Positions 34,594 through 43,452 of a stretch of 64,000 nucleotides of DNA are shown one piece after another. Position numbers and translations under genes: made by a program. Numbering within the stretch: the stretch's first letter is position 1; the number at the start of each line of letters is the position of its first letter. The notes below the pieces were generated by a model. The model was given only the letters and a program-made list of their open reading frames with translations, searched no databases and was not told the DNA's origin. The stretch comes from an uncultured Collinsella sp. (GTDB taxonomy: Bacteria; Actinomycetota; Coriobacteriia; Coriobacteriales; Coriobacteriaceae), in the NCBI GenBank assembly GCA_902492235.1, contig CABUKS010000004.1, forward strand, positions 1-64,000. Direction: 5' to 3'.

Positions 34594-36459
34594 TCACTCA
34601 GCAATAAGGTTTACCCTGGTGCTATTTTTCTCGATACGATAGACGCCGACCTTGCCTGTAACGCCATAATGCTTTTTAAGTAGACCCATCTCCGCAGAAT
34701 TGGACTCGATTACGATGAGCTTGTCATAACCCGACAGAAGGTTATCCATATTGGGCTCATAGAACGCGCATATGGCATCGGAATGCGGGGCAAACAAATA
34801 ATATCGAGCCACATACGTGAAGTAGTACGAAGTCATAAGCCCATCGCGATCGGAACCGAACAGCAAATAACGAGTACCGTCTTCTTTACCCGATGCCGGC
34901 CAGCGATCACCGACGACATCTCGGACCGTCGCCGGAAGCGAAGTGTCGTATGTCTTTGCATTGAATAGCATGCCGTTGTATTCACTCGTCAAAAGGCCAA
35001 GCGACAAGGCGATGCAGCCCATTACAACCTGTTGGTATCGCCGCTTATGTAACGGCGTTGCGTGGCAGGGGGAACCATCGGACCGGAATTTCATCTGCCC
35101 CTCAAGCTCAACGGTAACTGCCATCGCCAGGCCACCGACAAACAATGCAATGATGCTGCAAGCATAACGATCGAATCCAGCAAGCCTCAAGGCCTCGTCC
35201 ATTGGCATCGAGAAAATGTACATGGCGAGAATACCCACATAGTAAACAATTGTCATGAAATCAAGCGCAACCAGTGCGCGGCGCACATGTGTCAACTGAT
35301 GCCCAAAGCGCCACCGAGCAGCCGCTAGCAATGCGACAACAGCCAAGTTGCCGAGCAGGAAACCGAGCGCAGGCCTGGTAGTTAAATCGATGGAGGTCGC
35401 AAAAAACGTCGAGACGACCTGCGCGATCTGGGCAGTATTCTTACCGCCGACCACCGCCGCGTGAGCAGCATCGCCCACATCGAACTTATTCTTGACGCCC
35501 GCGAGCGCCGTGGCCATGTGCCAACTCCACATCAGATAAGTGGAAAAACCCAAAACACCTGCGACGGCAGTTGCACCAAACCAGCGCAGGCGAGCGTTCC
35601 AGCTGCGATTCCTGAGAGCAACGTGTCCGCGCGCTAAATGGTAAGCGAGCACAAATGCAACGAATACGACGCCCGTCGACTTCACCACTATGAGCTCCGC
35701 CATCAACGGCACGAGCAACTTGAGCTCGCGGCGAACATCACCGTTATAACGATCCACGACTGCCCAGCACGCCATCGTGAGGACCGGGAGCACGAAATCA
35801 ACCAAAAGGTTATTAATGCGAATCGTTACATTGAAAAACGTAAGGAGCGAGCAGCCAGCCCCTAACACCGCATATGGCAGAAACGAACGGCGATTGCGCA
35901 CAATACCAAGAACAGCATAAAAACATGAGAAGATAAAGGCTGCCTGAACAACGAGCATTGTTCCCTCGGCATGGCCTAAAAACGTGCATGCGCAGTACAG
36001 CAGTGAAGTTGTGCCGAGCGGATAGTTGAAAAACTCAACGAGACCACTTGACGCCGTGGGGAAAGCCCCCGTCTCCAGCATGACCTTGAGCGCTATAGCC
36101 CAATGCGTAAAGTTATCGTAATGCTCGAGACGCGCCGACAGCAGGGGCCACAGAAAGATCAACATACCTAGGAGAAAACACGCGTCAGGGAGACCAAAGG
36201 GCAATCTAGCAAGACCACGACCATGGAGACAGGGCATTGCCGCTGCACCGGCGATGGCGCCCACCACAACCACCCCCCAGGTGGCAGGGGCAAGCGCGCC
36301 CACGATTCCACCGGCATACGTGACGACCCCCATGACACACAAGGCACACACGGGAGCGAAATGCACATCCGTCTCGGTCAAACGATGGATCCAATAGCAC
36401 AGACCGAAGAGCGCTAGCAGGAACAGCGCCGCACGGCCGAAGGCAGCAATAATCAGCAT
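34594..36459 (-). CDS. large polytopic membrane protein of the glycan operon
   Basis: 621 aa with roughly 12-13 membrane helices in the first 480 residues and a soluble C-terminal domain (about 490-621). Near the N-terminus are ARLEHYDNFTHWAIALKVM and FFNYPLGTTSLLYC, which resemble the catalytic-loop region of GT-C type membrane glycosyltransferases; the assignment is tentative. It overlaps the upstream PilZ synthase by 7 bp, so the two are translationally coupled. AAGGAGATG precedes the ATG at 36459. It probably adds to, polymerises or decorates the surface glycan made by that operon. Confidence 0.6.
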   Translation of the reverse strand: MLIIAAFGRAALFLLALFGLCYWIHRLTETDVHFAPVCALCVMGVVTYAGGIVGALAPATWGVVVVGAIAGAAAMPCLHGRGLARLPFGLPDACFLLGMLIFLWPLLSARLEHYDNFTHWAIALKVMLETGAFPTASSGLVEFFNYPLGTTSLLYCACTFLGHAEGTMLVVQAAFIFSCFYAVLGIVRNRRSFLPYAVLGAGCSLLTFFNVTIRINNLLVDFVLPVLTMACWAVVDRYNGDVRRELKLLVPLMAELIVVKSTGVVFVAFVLAYHLARGHVALRNRSWNARLRWFGATAVAGVLGFSTYLMWSWHMATALAGVKNKFDVGDAAHAAVVGGKNTAQIAQVVSTFFATSIDLTTRPALGFLLGNLAVVALLAAARWRFGHQLTHVRRALVALDFMTIVYYVGILAMYIFSMPMDEALRLAGFDRYACSIIALFVGGLAMAVTVELEGQMKFRSDGSPCHATPLHKRRYQQVVMGCIALSLGLLTSEYNGMLFNAKTYDTSLPATVRDVVGDRWPASGKEDGTRYLLFGSDRDGLMTSYYFTYVARYYLFAPHSDAICAFYEPNMDNLLSGYDKLIVIESNSAEMGLLKKHYGVTGKVGVYRIEKNSTRVNLIAE

Positions 36460-38702
36460 GCAGCATCTCCTTCGACATGAGCAGAATCGTGACTGGTCCG
36501 CTCCGCATCCCGTGAATCGCCGCATCGATCGCTATCACGCCTGGAGCGGCGGCGGGATCTCCATACGCGGTAACGCGAAAGAAGCGCCCTTATCCTCATG
36601 CGGACAATACGCACGATATCGTCATAGGTGGTGTTCCAGCTATCAAGCTCCTCGGCGATGCCCGTTTCGCGATCGTACAGCAGCTGATCATAGATGCGAC
36701 ACTCCTCGAGCGAGCGGTGCTCGATTCGAAGCGCCGCGTACCACGACTCATCATCGCCACATTTGGATTGAAAGAGGCGCACAAGCCTACCAGAAACGCA
36801 TGTGCAATAGCGACCATCTCCCAAGCGCACCGCAAAGCTGCGCAGCTCCTCGGGAAAGGAATCATCGATGCGCACGAGTACACCACCGTCTGACATGTTG
36901 ATGGCACGCCCCGCGAAAACACCCACAGGGCCTTCGTCATCCGTCTCGTCCGAACTGCAATCGGGGAAAACGCCACCTTCGGCCACGGCTTCGCCGGTGC
37001 CCTCGGTTAGCTTCGACCACTCATCCTCAACCGGCAGCGCCGTCAGCACCGCAGGTTCGTCTACGGAGATGCGAGTACTCTTGCGCGGCATGGACCGACC
37101 ACCCGAAAAGGCAATAGCATACAAAAGGGCAATCAAGTTGTAGCACAACCAATAGATGATCACGGAACTGTACACGAGCGCCATGCCATACTTTCCCCAT
37201 GTAAATCTGATAATAGCTGCAACCGAGAGCACCACGAGCAACAGGTGTGGGAGCATGTTCCACAGGCTACCGCTGCGATTGGTCGTCTTGTCTTTACGCG
37301 TAACTTTGAACTTGGTCTCGCGGATACCGAGCGTCTCAAGAAATACGGGAATAATAAGTGATGGCGCCAGCGTGGTGTCGATGATTTGACTCCATTTCTG
37401 ACTGCGAACATTGCTCGAAAGCAATTTCATAGACCTGCTATAAAAGAAATAGCTCGGCAGCCAAAAAATTAGTAACTGCCAGAGTGTGCAGTTAACCACT
37501 TGGAAGTCAAACAAGGCAAACATAATGGGCGCAAGAATGAAGATGATGCGGTTGAAGAATGACCACCAGTACAGAAAACTGCACAGATAGGTAATGCGCG
37601 CGGAAAAAGAAATCTTGCGGGAAAAGATGACACCCGTGTTTTGGATGCTCTGAATCACACCGCGCGCCCAGCGGATGCGTTGGTGCACCATCGAGCGCAC
37701 ATCCGTCGTCGAGAGGCCGTGAGCTTCGACCTTATCAGTGGCATAGGTAATATAACCCGCCATCTGCAGACGACAGCTCGTCTCAAAATCTTCGGTGATC
37801 GTATGATACGGAAACCCGCCAATCTCCTCCATACCGGCGCGCGAAATCACGGCATTGCTACCGGTGTATGCGCAGGCGTTGGACGAGTTGCGCATCTGGT
37901 TTACCTCGCGTGAGAAGAAATCTTGCTCATTAGGAATCTTGTCCTCGGCGTACAGATTGAACTGAAAAAGATCGAGATTATAGAAGCTTTGCGGCGTCTG
38001 AATCAGACCGACTTTAAGGTCCTCATTGAGTTCGTCCTCGGAACGATAACGCCATGCGCCGGTCGCGCCATCCTGAATATAGCGAGGCAGCAAGAAATAG
38101 GGCACGGTATCTACGAGAAAGCTGCTACGCGGAATCATGTCGGCATCGAACGTCGCGATCAGCGGTGAAGTCGTGTGCCTTAACGCGTTGTTGAGGTTGC
38201 CCGATTTGGCATACTTGTTATCCTCGCAGGGGATATAACCAATCCCAAGTTCAGCCGCAAGGGAAGCGACCTCTTTGCGGCAGCCATCGTCAGCAAAATA
38301 GACGTGCACCCGAGAACGATCGGGATAGTCCATGTAGGTACAGGCGTTCGCCGTCTTGAACAACACGTCAGTCGGCTCGTTGTGCGTAGCGATTACCACG
38401 TCAACGTCGGGATAGTCTTCGGGCAAGATTTTCGGCATAACGAGATGTCCGCTGTCGGCCTTAACCTTGCGGTAGTAAAGTTCGAAGGTCGTAAACGCGG
38501 TTACTGTCTCAGCGATGAGCAGCAAGACCGCAAAAACCATCTGGGGAATCCCCTGATCAAACGGCAGGGTGAACAGCAGACGCCATAGCAGATAGATGAC
38601 CATAAGGACTGCAGTGACGATAAAGGTCGTCACATCGCGCTTCCATGCCCCCTGTTTTTCCACCACGCTTTTCTTGGCTTTCTTAAGCTCATGAACGTTC
38701 AC
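36453..38702 (-). CDS. cellulose-synthase-like GT2 with C-terminal PilZ domain
   Basis: 749 aa. Two N-terminal membrane helices precede the GT2 domain with DVVIATHNEPTDV, FADDG, ATFDADMIPRSSF, TITEDFETSCR and QRIRWARG (the QxxRW motif). Four or more helices follow. A PilZ domain at about 538-680 has RKSTR (540-544) and NMSDGG (602-607), the two c-di-GMP contact motifs. An acidic insert of about 40 residues separates these motifs. This is the layout of BcsA-type synthases, so it likely makes and extrudes a beta-glycan under c-di-GMP control. The GTG at 38702 follows AGGGGGAT. The last 40 residues are Arg- and Ser-rich. Confidence 0.82.
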   Translation of the reverse strand: MNVHELKKAKKSVVEKQGAWKRDVTTFIVTAVLMVIYLLWRLLFTLPFDQGIPQMVFAVLLLIAETVTAFTTFELYYRKVKADSGHLVMPKILPEDYPDVDVVIATHNEPTDVLFKTANACTYMDYPDRSRVHVYFADDGCRKEVASLAAELGIGYIPCEDNKYAKSGNLNNALRHTTSPLIATFDADMIPRSSFLVDTVPYFLLPRYIQDGATGAWRYRSEDELNEDLKVGLIQTPQSFYNLDLFQFNLYAEDKIPNEQDFFSREVNQMRNSSNACAYTGSNAVISRAGMEEIGGFPYHTITEDFETSCRLQMAGYITYATDKVEAHGLSTTDVRSMVHQRIRWARGVIQSIQNTGVIFSRKISFSARITYLCSFLYWWSFFNRIIFILAPIMFALFDFQVVNCTLWQLLIFWLPSYFFYSRSMKLLSSNVRSQKWSQIIDTTLAPSLIIPVFLETLGIRETKFKVTRKDKTTNRSGSLWNMLPHLLLVVLSVAAIIRFTWGKYGMALVYSSVIIYWLCYNLIALLYAIAFSGGRSMPRKSTRISVDEPAVLTALPVEDEWSKLTEGTGEAVAEGGVFPDCSSDETDDEGPVGVFAGRAINMSDGGVLVRIDDSFPEELRSFAVRLGDGRYCTCVSGRLVRLFQSKCGDDESWYAALRIEHRSLEECRIYDQLLYDRETGIAEELDSWNTTYDDIVRIVRMRIRALLSRYRVWRSRRRSRRDSDRCGDSRDAERTSHDSAHVEGDAAC
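38691..38702. promoter_or_regulatory. LacI-like palindrome over the GT2 start codon
   Basis: GTGAACGTTCAT on the minus strand is 11/12 identical to the uronate operator and includes the GTG start codon. It may be chance, since GTGAACGTTCAT simply encodes MNVH. Confidence 0.25.
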
Positions 38703-38714
38703 GGAATCATCCCC

Positions 38715-39788
38715 CTATTCAAAGACCCATGACTGCTGGATACGGTAGTTAGCAAAGAACAATGCCGTATCAACAAACGGTTTGATGATGAAGACCGGTA
38801 TGGGCAGTGCAACGGAAATCAAGAGGACGAGAGCTGCGCTCGCCAACATACAAGCTGCGCACAGGGCGATATAGCGGCAAAGGCTCCGAGAACAGCTGGA
38901 ATTATCCGCTTTGAAGACGATATTTCGATTCAGCATATAGTTGACAAATGCCGAGACGACCCGCGCAACGACGGTTGCCCACACGATGGCTGCGCTGGTC
39001 GCGACACCATGCGACCATAGGAGTACGAGCGCAGAGAACAGTGCCCAATCCAACAACGATGTGCAGAGCGAAGAGAGCGTGTAGCGCGCAAACGCAGAGA
39101 ATAAGACACCGAGCACGCGAAGCGAATCAACAACGGGACGGAAATGTGATGCCTCGTTGTCACCCTCGTAGACCGTGGTAATGGGAACCTCGAAGATGCC
39201 ACCCGCACGCCGCGCCAGCACAAGCATCTCTGTCTCGAACTCATATCCGTCTCGCACCACAGCGAGCATACGGCGCATAAGCGACGCCGGAAGGCCACGT
39301 AAGCCCGTCTGCGTATCACTCACATCGACACCGCAGAGCACGCGCATGGCCCCAAGCATAAAATTGTTACCGAGCTTACTGCGCGCAGGAACGCCATTAC
39401 CGTCAAATCGGCGACAGCCAAGCACCAACGAGTCCTGGTGCAGACCGAGTTCGCGCGCAACGGCGCGGATATCGGCAGGCAAATGCTGACCATCGGCATC
39501 TGCCGTGACGGCCCCCGCAACAGTCGGGACCTGTTCCAAGAGATAAGAAAAGGCAGTCTTGAGAGCCGCACCTTTGCCGCGGTTAAGCCCGTGGACAAGA
39601 ACCGTAGCACCAAGCGCGCGGGCGCGGTCAAACACCACAGAACAGGACGCGCTGCTCCCGTCATCCACCACAACGATCGGTCCCGGCCATCCGAGCACGA
39701 GCTCCTCAAGTAGTGCGGCCAGCCGACCACTCGGCTCATACGCGGGAATCACCAAAGCTATCCTATTGTCGATATCTGCCATGATCAA
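38715..39788 (-). CDS. GT2 polyprenyl-phosphate sugar transferase fused to GtrA-like domain
   Basis: 357 aa. Residues about 1-215 are a DPM1-like GT2 with VVVDDGSS, a nucleotide loop LNRGKGAALKTAFSYLL, TADADGQH and SDTQTGLRG. Residues about 230-357 are a GtrA-like module with four helices, including RVVSAFVNYMLNRNIVF. Such fusions transfer a sugar to polyprenyl phosphate and help flip it. It is first in the three-gene glycan operon, 12 bp before the PilZ synthase. The start is a TTG at 39788 with GGAG 7 bp upstream; the ATG at 39782 is an alternative with poorer spacing. Confidence 0.78.
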   Translation of the reverse strand: MIMADIDNRIALVIPAYEPSGRLAALLEELVLGWPGPIVVVDDGSSASCSVVFDRARALGATVLVHGLNRGKGAALKTAFSYLLEQVPTVAGAVTADADGQHLPADIRAVARELGLHQDSLVLGCRRFDGNGVPARSKLGNNFMLGAMRVLCGVDVSDTQTGLRGLPASLMRRMLAVVRDGYEFETEMLVLARRAGGIFEVPITTVYEGDNEASHFRPVVDSLRVLGVLFSAFARYTLSSLCTSLLDWALFSALVLLWSHGVATSAAIVWATVVARVVSAFVNYMLNRNIVFKADNSSCSRSLCRYIALCAACMLASAALVLLISVALPIPVFIIKPFVDTALFFANYRIQQSWVFE

Positions 39789-39868
39789 ATGGATTCTCCA
39801 ACATAATGAATCGATTTGCGGACGTCGATTATAACGAAATTGCCTAGCGGTTAAAACAAAAGCCCGAG

Positions 39869-39895
39869 TGTCGCTGGGACACCCGGGCTCGTGGA
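39869..39895 (-). terminator. intrinsic terminator after feoB
   Basis: GCCCGAGTGTC pairs with ACACCCGGGC across a short loop, and the minus strand continues into TTTTGTTTTAACC. It separates feoB from the glycan operon. Confidence 0.8.
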
Positions 39896-39918
39896 AAGGG
39901 GTTAATCCTTATTCGGAC

Positions 39919-42246
39919 TTAAGCGGAAACTGCGGCGGAAGCAGCGTTGGTCTCGTCCTCGTCGGTCCATGCATGCTTGGGCATGGGACGGAAGATCTGG
40001 AAGAGCATCGCAACCAGCAGCACGATAGCCACAACCGTCCAGAAGCCAAACTGACCCAGAACAAGCAGGTTGTAGAACTGGTTGATGAACAGGCCAATCA
40101 CCCAAGCAAAGGCGCACTCGTAACCGATGGCAATCGCGAACCACTTGCCGGAATCCATCTGGTTGCGGATGGCACCCATGGCAGCAAAGCACGGAGCGCA
40201 CAGCAGGTTGAACGCACCGAAGGCCACGCAAGCGCCCATGGTGGGGAACATGCCGGCAAACGCGGTCCACAGGCTCGGGTCGGTCTCGCCCGCGTCGGCA
40301 ACGGACAGCAGCGAGCCGGCGGTGGCGACGACGTTCTCCTTGGCGACAAGGCCCGAGACGGACAGCGCTGTTGCCTGCCAGGTGCTAAAGCCAAGCGGGG
40401 CGAAGATCCAGGAGACCAGGTTGCCGAGCATGGCAAGCACGGAGTAGTCCATGAACTCCTCGGAGATGCCGTCCATCGCGGGCAGGTAGCCAAAGGAACC
40501 GTTGTAGCTACCAAAGTTGGACAGGAACCAAACCACGACAGTAGACGCGAAGATGACCGTGCCGGCCTTCTTGATAAAGGCCCAGCAGCGCTCCCACACG
40601 TGCAGCGCCCAAGAACGGATCGCCGGGAAGTGGTAGGCAGGAAGCTCCATAACAAACGGCGTCGGGCGACCGGCGAAGAGCTTGGTCTTTTTGAGCATGA
40701 GGCCCGAGGCGATGACGGCAAAGACGCCCAGGAAGTAGAAGAGCGGACTGATCCACGCGGCGGTGGTGGAAGAATCGCCGATGATGGAACCCATGAGCAG
40801 GGCGATGATCGGCAGCTTGGCGCCACAGGGAATAAACGTGGTGGTCATGACCGTCATGCGGCGGTCCTTCTCGTTCTCGATGGTCTTGGTGGCCATGACG
40901 CCGGGAACGCCGCAGCCCGAGGACACGAGCATGGGGATGAATGACTTACCGGACAGGCCAAAGCGGCGGAACACGCGGTCCATGATGAAGGCGACGCGGG
41001 CCATATAGCCGCAGTCCTCCAGGAAGGACAGCATGACGAACAGCAGGAACATCTGCGGCACAAAGCCAAAGATGGCACCCAGGCCGCCGACGATACCGTC
41101 GCAGACCAGAGAATCGACCAGGCCGCCGTCCTCGGTGCCGCCCGTCACAAGGGCGTCGTGCACCACGGTGGTGATGCCGGGGACATAGGGGCCGTACTGT
41201 GCCGGGTCGACCGAGTCGGCATTGTCGCCCGCAGCCTCGACGGCCGCGTCGTAGGCGTCGCGGCCCTGACCGAGCACATACCAGCCGTCGGTGCCGAAGA
41301 GCTGGTCGTTGGTGAAGTCGGTCACCGTGCCGCCCAAGGTAGAAACGGCGATGTAGTACACGCAGAACATGATGACCACAAAGATCGGCAAGCCCAGGAT
41401 ACGGTTGGTAACTACGCGGTCGATCTTCTCGGAGGTGCTCATCTTGGTCGGAGCCTTGGTGAGGCACTCATCGATGATGTGCGCGATAACGCCATAGCGC
41501 TCACCGGTGATGATGGACTCGGCGTCGTCGTCGCAGTCCTGTTCGCACTGGGCGACAAGCTTCTCCACGCGAGCAGCCTTCTCCTTGGTGAGGTTGATGA
41601 GCTTGCAGGCGTCCGCGTCGCGCTCGAACAGCTTGACCGCGTAGTAGCGGCGCTTGTTGGCGGGAACGCTCGCCGGCAGATTGTTCTCGATGTGGTCCAG
41701 AACGTCCTCGATGGAGGAATCGAACTTGTGCTCCGGCACCTGGCCCTTGGAAGCAGCGGACTTCTTGACCTGCTCGAACAGCTCCGTGATGCCCTTGTTC
41801 TTAAGAGCCGAGATCATCATGACCGGGCAACCGAGCTTCTTGGAGAGCTTGTCCGTGTCGATCTTATCGCCGTTCTTCTCGACCAGGTCGGCCATGTTGA
41901 GGGCAACGACCACGGGCAGGCCGGTCTCGATAACCTGAAGCGCTAGGTACAGGTTACGCTCGAGGTTGGTGGCATCGACGACTTGGACGACAACATCGGG
42001 CTCGCCGCTCATGAGGTAATCGCGCGAGCATTGCTCCTCGGGGCTGTAGGGGGAAAGCGAGTAGATGCCAGGGAGGTCCGTGATGGTAACGTTCTTGTCG
42101 CTTAGGAGCTTGGCCTCCTTTTTCTCAACCGTGACGCCGGGCCAGTTGCCAACGTAGCCGTTGGCGCCGGTGATCAGGTTGAAAAGCGTGGTCTTGCCGC
42201 AGTTGGGGTTACCCGCCAGCGCGACATGGATCTGAGAATCCGCCAT
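39919..42246 (-). CDS. feoB: ferrous iron transporter B
   Basis: 775 aa, full length. The N-terminal G domain has G1 GNPNCGKTTLFN (about 12-23), G3 DLPGIYSLSPYSPEE and G4-like ALNMADLVEK. The membrane part has the FeoB core segments GCGVPGVMATKTIEN and TFIPCGAKLPIIALL. It imports Fe2+ with GTP-binding control at the cytoplasmic membrane. Two feoA genes lie just upstream on the same strand. AAGGATTG precedes the ATG at 42246. An AAGTTAG-N6-CTAACTT dyad in the feoA-feoB gap suggests metal regulation. Confidence 0.95.
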   Translation of the reverse strand: MADSQIHVALAGNPNCGKTTLFNLITGANGYVGNWPGVTVEKKEAKLLSDKNVTITDLPGIYSLSPYSPEEQCSRDYLMSGEPDVVVQVVDATNLERNLYLALQVIETGLPVVVALNMADLVEKNGDKIDTDKLSKKLGCPVMMISALKNKGITELFEQVKKSAASKGQVPEHKFDSSIEDVLDHIENNLPASVPANKRRYYAVKLFERDADACKLINLTKEKAARVEKLVAQCEQDCDDDAESIITGERYGVIAHIIDECLTKAPTKMSTSEKIDRVVTNRILGLPIFVVIMFCVYYIAVSTLGGTVTDFTNDQLFGTDGWYVLGQGRDAYDAAVEAAGDNADSVDPAQYGPYVPGITTVVHDALVTGGTEDGGLVDSLVCDGIVGGLGAIFGFVPQMFLLFVMLSFLEDCGYMARVAFIMDRVFRRFGLSGKSFIPMLVSSGCGVPGVMATKTIENEKDRRMTVMTTTFIPCGAKLPIIALLMGSIIGDSSTTAAWISPLFYFLGVFAVIASGLMLKKTKLFAGRPTPFVMELPAYHFPAIRSWALHVWERCWAFIKKAGTVIFASTVVVWFLSNFGSYNGSFGYLPAMDGISEEFMDYSVLAMLGNLVSWIFAPLGFSTWQATALSVSGLVAKENVVATAGSLLSVADAGETDPSLWTAFAGMFPTMGACVAFGAFNLLCAPCFAAMGAIRNQMDSGKWFAIAIGYECAFAWVIGLFINQFYNLLVLGQFGFWTVVAIVLLVAMLFQIFRPMPKHAWTDEDETNAASAAVSA

Positions 42247-42321
42247 TCAATCCTTCTTCCTTGTGTGCCTGCGCTGCTTTCTCCGCGCAGGCTGGATAAT
42301 GTGCTTCAAAGTTGCTGCATT

Positions 42322-42341
42322 AAGTTAGAAAAACCTAACTT
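42322..42341. promoter_or_regulatory. dyad AAGTTAG-N6-CTAACTT before feoB
   Basis: A perfect 7-bp dyad with a 6-bp AT-rich centre lies between feoA and feoB. Its shape resembles DtxR/MntR-type metalloregulator boxes. Position fits iron control of feoB. It might also be an mRNA hairpin. Confidence 0.5.
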
Positions 42342-42369
42342 TATCTGCAGAAATATACGTCGTGAGCCC

Positions 42370-42591
42370 TTACTGGACCTCGACGACGGCGGCCTCCTCC
42401 TTGCGGATGGAAAGCTCGTAGCCGCGCACGTTAATCTCGACCGGATCACCGAGCGGTGCAACCTTCACGACCTTGAACGAAGTGCCCTTGATGAGCCCCA
42501 GGTCCATAAGGTGGCGGCGAAGCGCACCCTCACCGTGAAGCTTGACGATGGTGGAGCTCTCGCCCACCTTAACGTCACCCAACGTCTTCAT
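42370..42591 (-). CDS. feoA: FeoA domain protein (gene-proximal copy)
   Basis: 73 aa SH3-like FeoA. It has the usual order: TLGDVKVGESSTIVKLHGEG, then RRHLMDLGLIKGTSFKVVK, then PVEINVRGYELSIRKEEA. FeoA binds FeoB and supports Fe2+ uptake in the cytoplasm. It lies between the other feoA and feoB. AGGGGGAC precedes the ATG at 42591. Confidence 0.92.
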   Translation of the reverse strand: MKTLGDVKVGESSTIVKLHGEGALRRHLMDLGLIKGTSFKVVKVAPLGDPVEINVRGYELSIRKEEAAVVEVQ

Positions 42592-42630
42592 CCTCTTGTC
42601 CCCCTTTCGGTTTTTATCAAATGCTGCGAA

Positions 42631-42873
42631 CTAACCGACGGTCATGATGTGCATGGCGACCTTGGAATCGATGCCAAAGCGTGCGCCCAGCACAGTGACG
42701 ATGATATTGGCGCCACTCGAGCTCACCACGTGGATTTCGCTGCCCTCGACAAAGCCGAGGTCCTTGAGGTGGTGCTTCATATCCTCATTGCCCTTTACAC
42801 GAGACACGCGCACGGTTTCGCCCGCTTTTACCATCGAAAGCGGCATTGCCGGCATCTGCGGTCCGCAAGACAT
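42631..42873 (-). CDS. feoA: FeoA domain protein (first copy)
   Basis: 80 aa with the same SH3-like fold: MPLSMVKAGETVRVSRVKG, KHHLKDLGFVEGSEIHVVS and NIIVTVLGARFGIDSKVAM. It differs from the second copy at most positions, so it is an old duplicate and not a recent one. It is first in the feoA-feoA-feoB unit. GGAGCC precedes the ATG at 42873. Confidence 0.92.
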   Translation of the reverse strand: MSCGPQMPAMPLSMVKAGETVRVSRVKGNEDMKHHLKDLGFVEGSEIHVVSSSGANIIVTVLGARFGIDSKVAMHIMTVG

Positions 42874-42915
42874 GAGTGGCTCCTAACGTCAGTTCGTCCT
42901 CAACATCGACGCGGT

Positions 42916-42969
42916 AAAAGTTAACCACGCCTATGTTCGCTTTAGTAAACTAACACGTGGTTAACTTTT
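42916..42969. promoter_or_regulatory. 14-bp inverted repeat upstream of the feo unit
   Basis: AAAAGTTAACCACG (42916-42929) is exactly complementary to 42956-42969, with a 26-bp spacer that also contains TAGTAAACTAAC. It lies about 45 bp before the first feoA start. A metalloregulator target is the likeliest reading. Confidence 0.5.
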
Positions 42970-43016
42970 TGGAAAGGGTCCCCATTCAGATTTCGAAAAA
43001 GTTTCCTATACGAAAC

Positions 43017-43052
43017 AAAGGCGCCGCAAAGACTGTCTCTTTGCGGCGCCTT
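43017..43052 (-). terminator. intrinsic terminator after the HPr gene
   Basis: AAGGCGCCGCAAAGA pairs with TCTTTGCGGCGCCTT, and the minus strand continues TTTGTTTCG. Confidence 0.85.
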
Positions 43053-43105
43053 GCCATACCAATTGATGCAACAGAGGGGACTGCCCCTTTGTCACATTGT
43101 TGAGG

Positions 43106-43354
43106 TTAGAGCGAGAGGTTTCTGATCGACGTAACGCAGGAGGCCTCATCTACGCCCGAAACGCGGAAGATGATGTCCTCGCCGCACTCGCCGTAGAGAG
43201 CCATGAGTCCCATGACATCGCGGCCATCCGTGTGGCGATCGCCGATGCTGACTGACACGTTGCTACGATGCTTGGCAATGATGTCATAGAGCAATGCAAC
43301 CGGGCGGGCATGTAGTCCCAACGGATCTTTAATCGTCTTTGTAAACTCGACCAT
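43106..43354 (-). CDS. HPr phosphocarrier protein
   Basis: 82 aa, full-length HPr fold. The active-site segment PLGLHARP carries His15, the phospho-acceptor of the phosphotransferase system. The regulatory-site region reads GRDVMGLMALYG, so Asp occupies the position of Ser46 in Firmicutes HPr. The ATG at 43354 follows GGGAGGGG; the frame to 43399 lacks support. It is a single gene and no ptsI or PTS transporter is nearby. It probably passes phosphate from EI to sugar PTS enzymes elsewhere in the genome. It could instead have a mainly regulatory role. Confidence 0.88.
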   Translation of the reverse strand: MVEFTKTIKDPLGLHARPVALLYDIIAKHRSNVSVSIGDRHTDGRDVMGLMALYGECGEDIIFRVSGVDEASCVTSIRNLSL

Positions 43355-43452
43355 GTCCCCTCCCGCGACATCGCACATCGGCCGGCAAAACCCAGCCACG
43401 TGGTAGTTATTGTAGCGTTAGATGCTTCTCGAGAGCTCCTCTGAACACCTCG

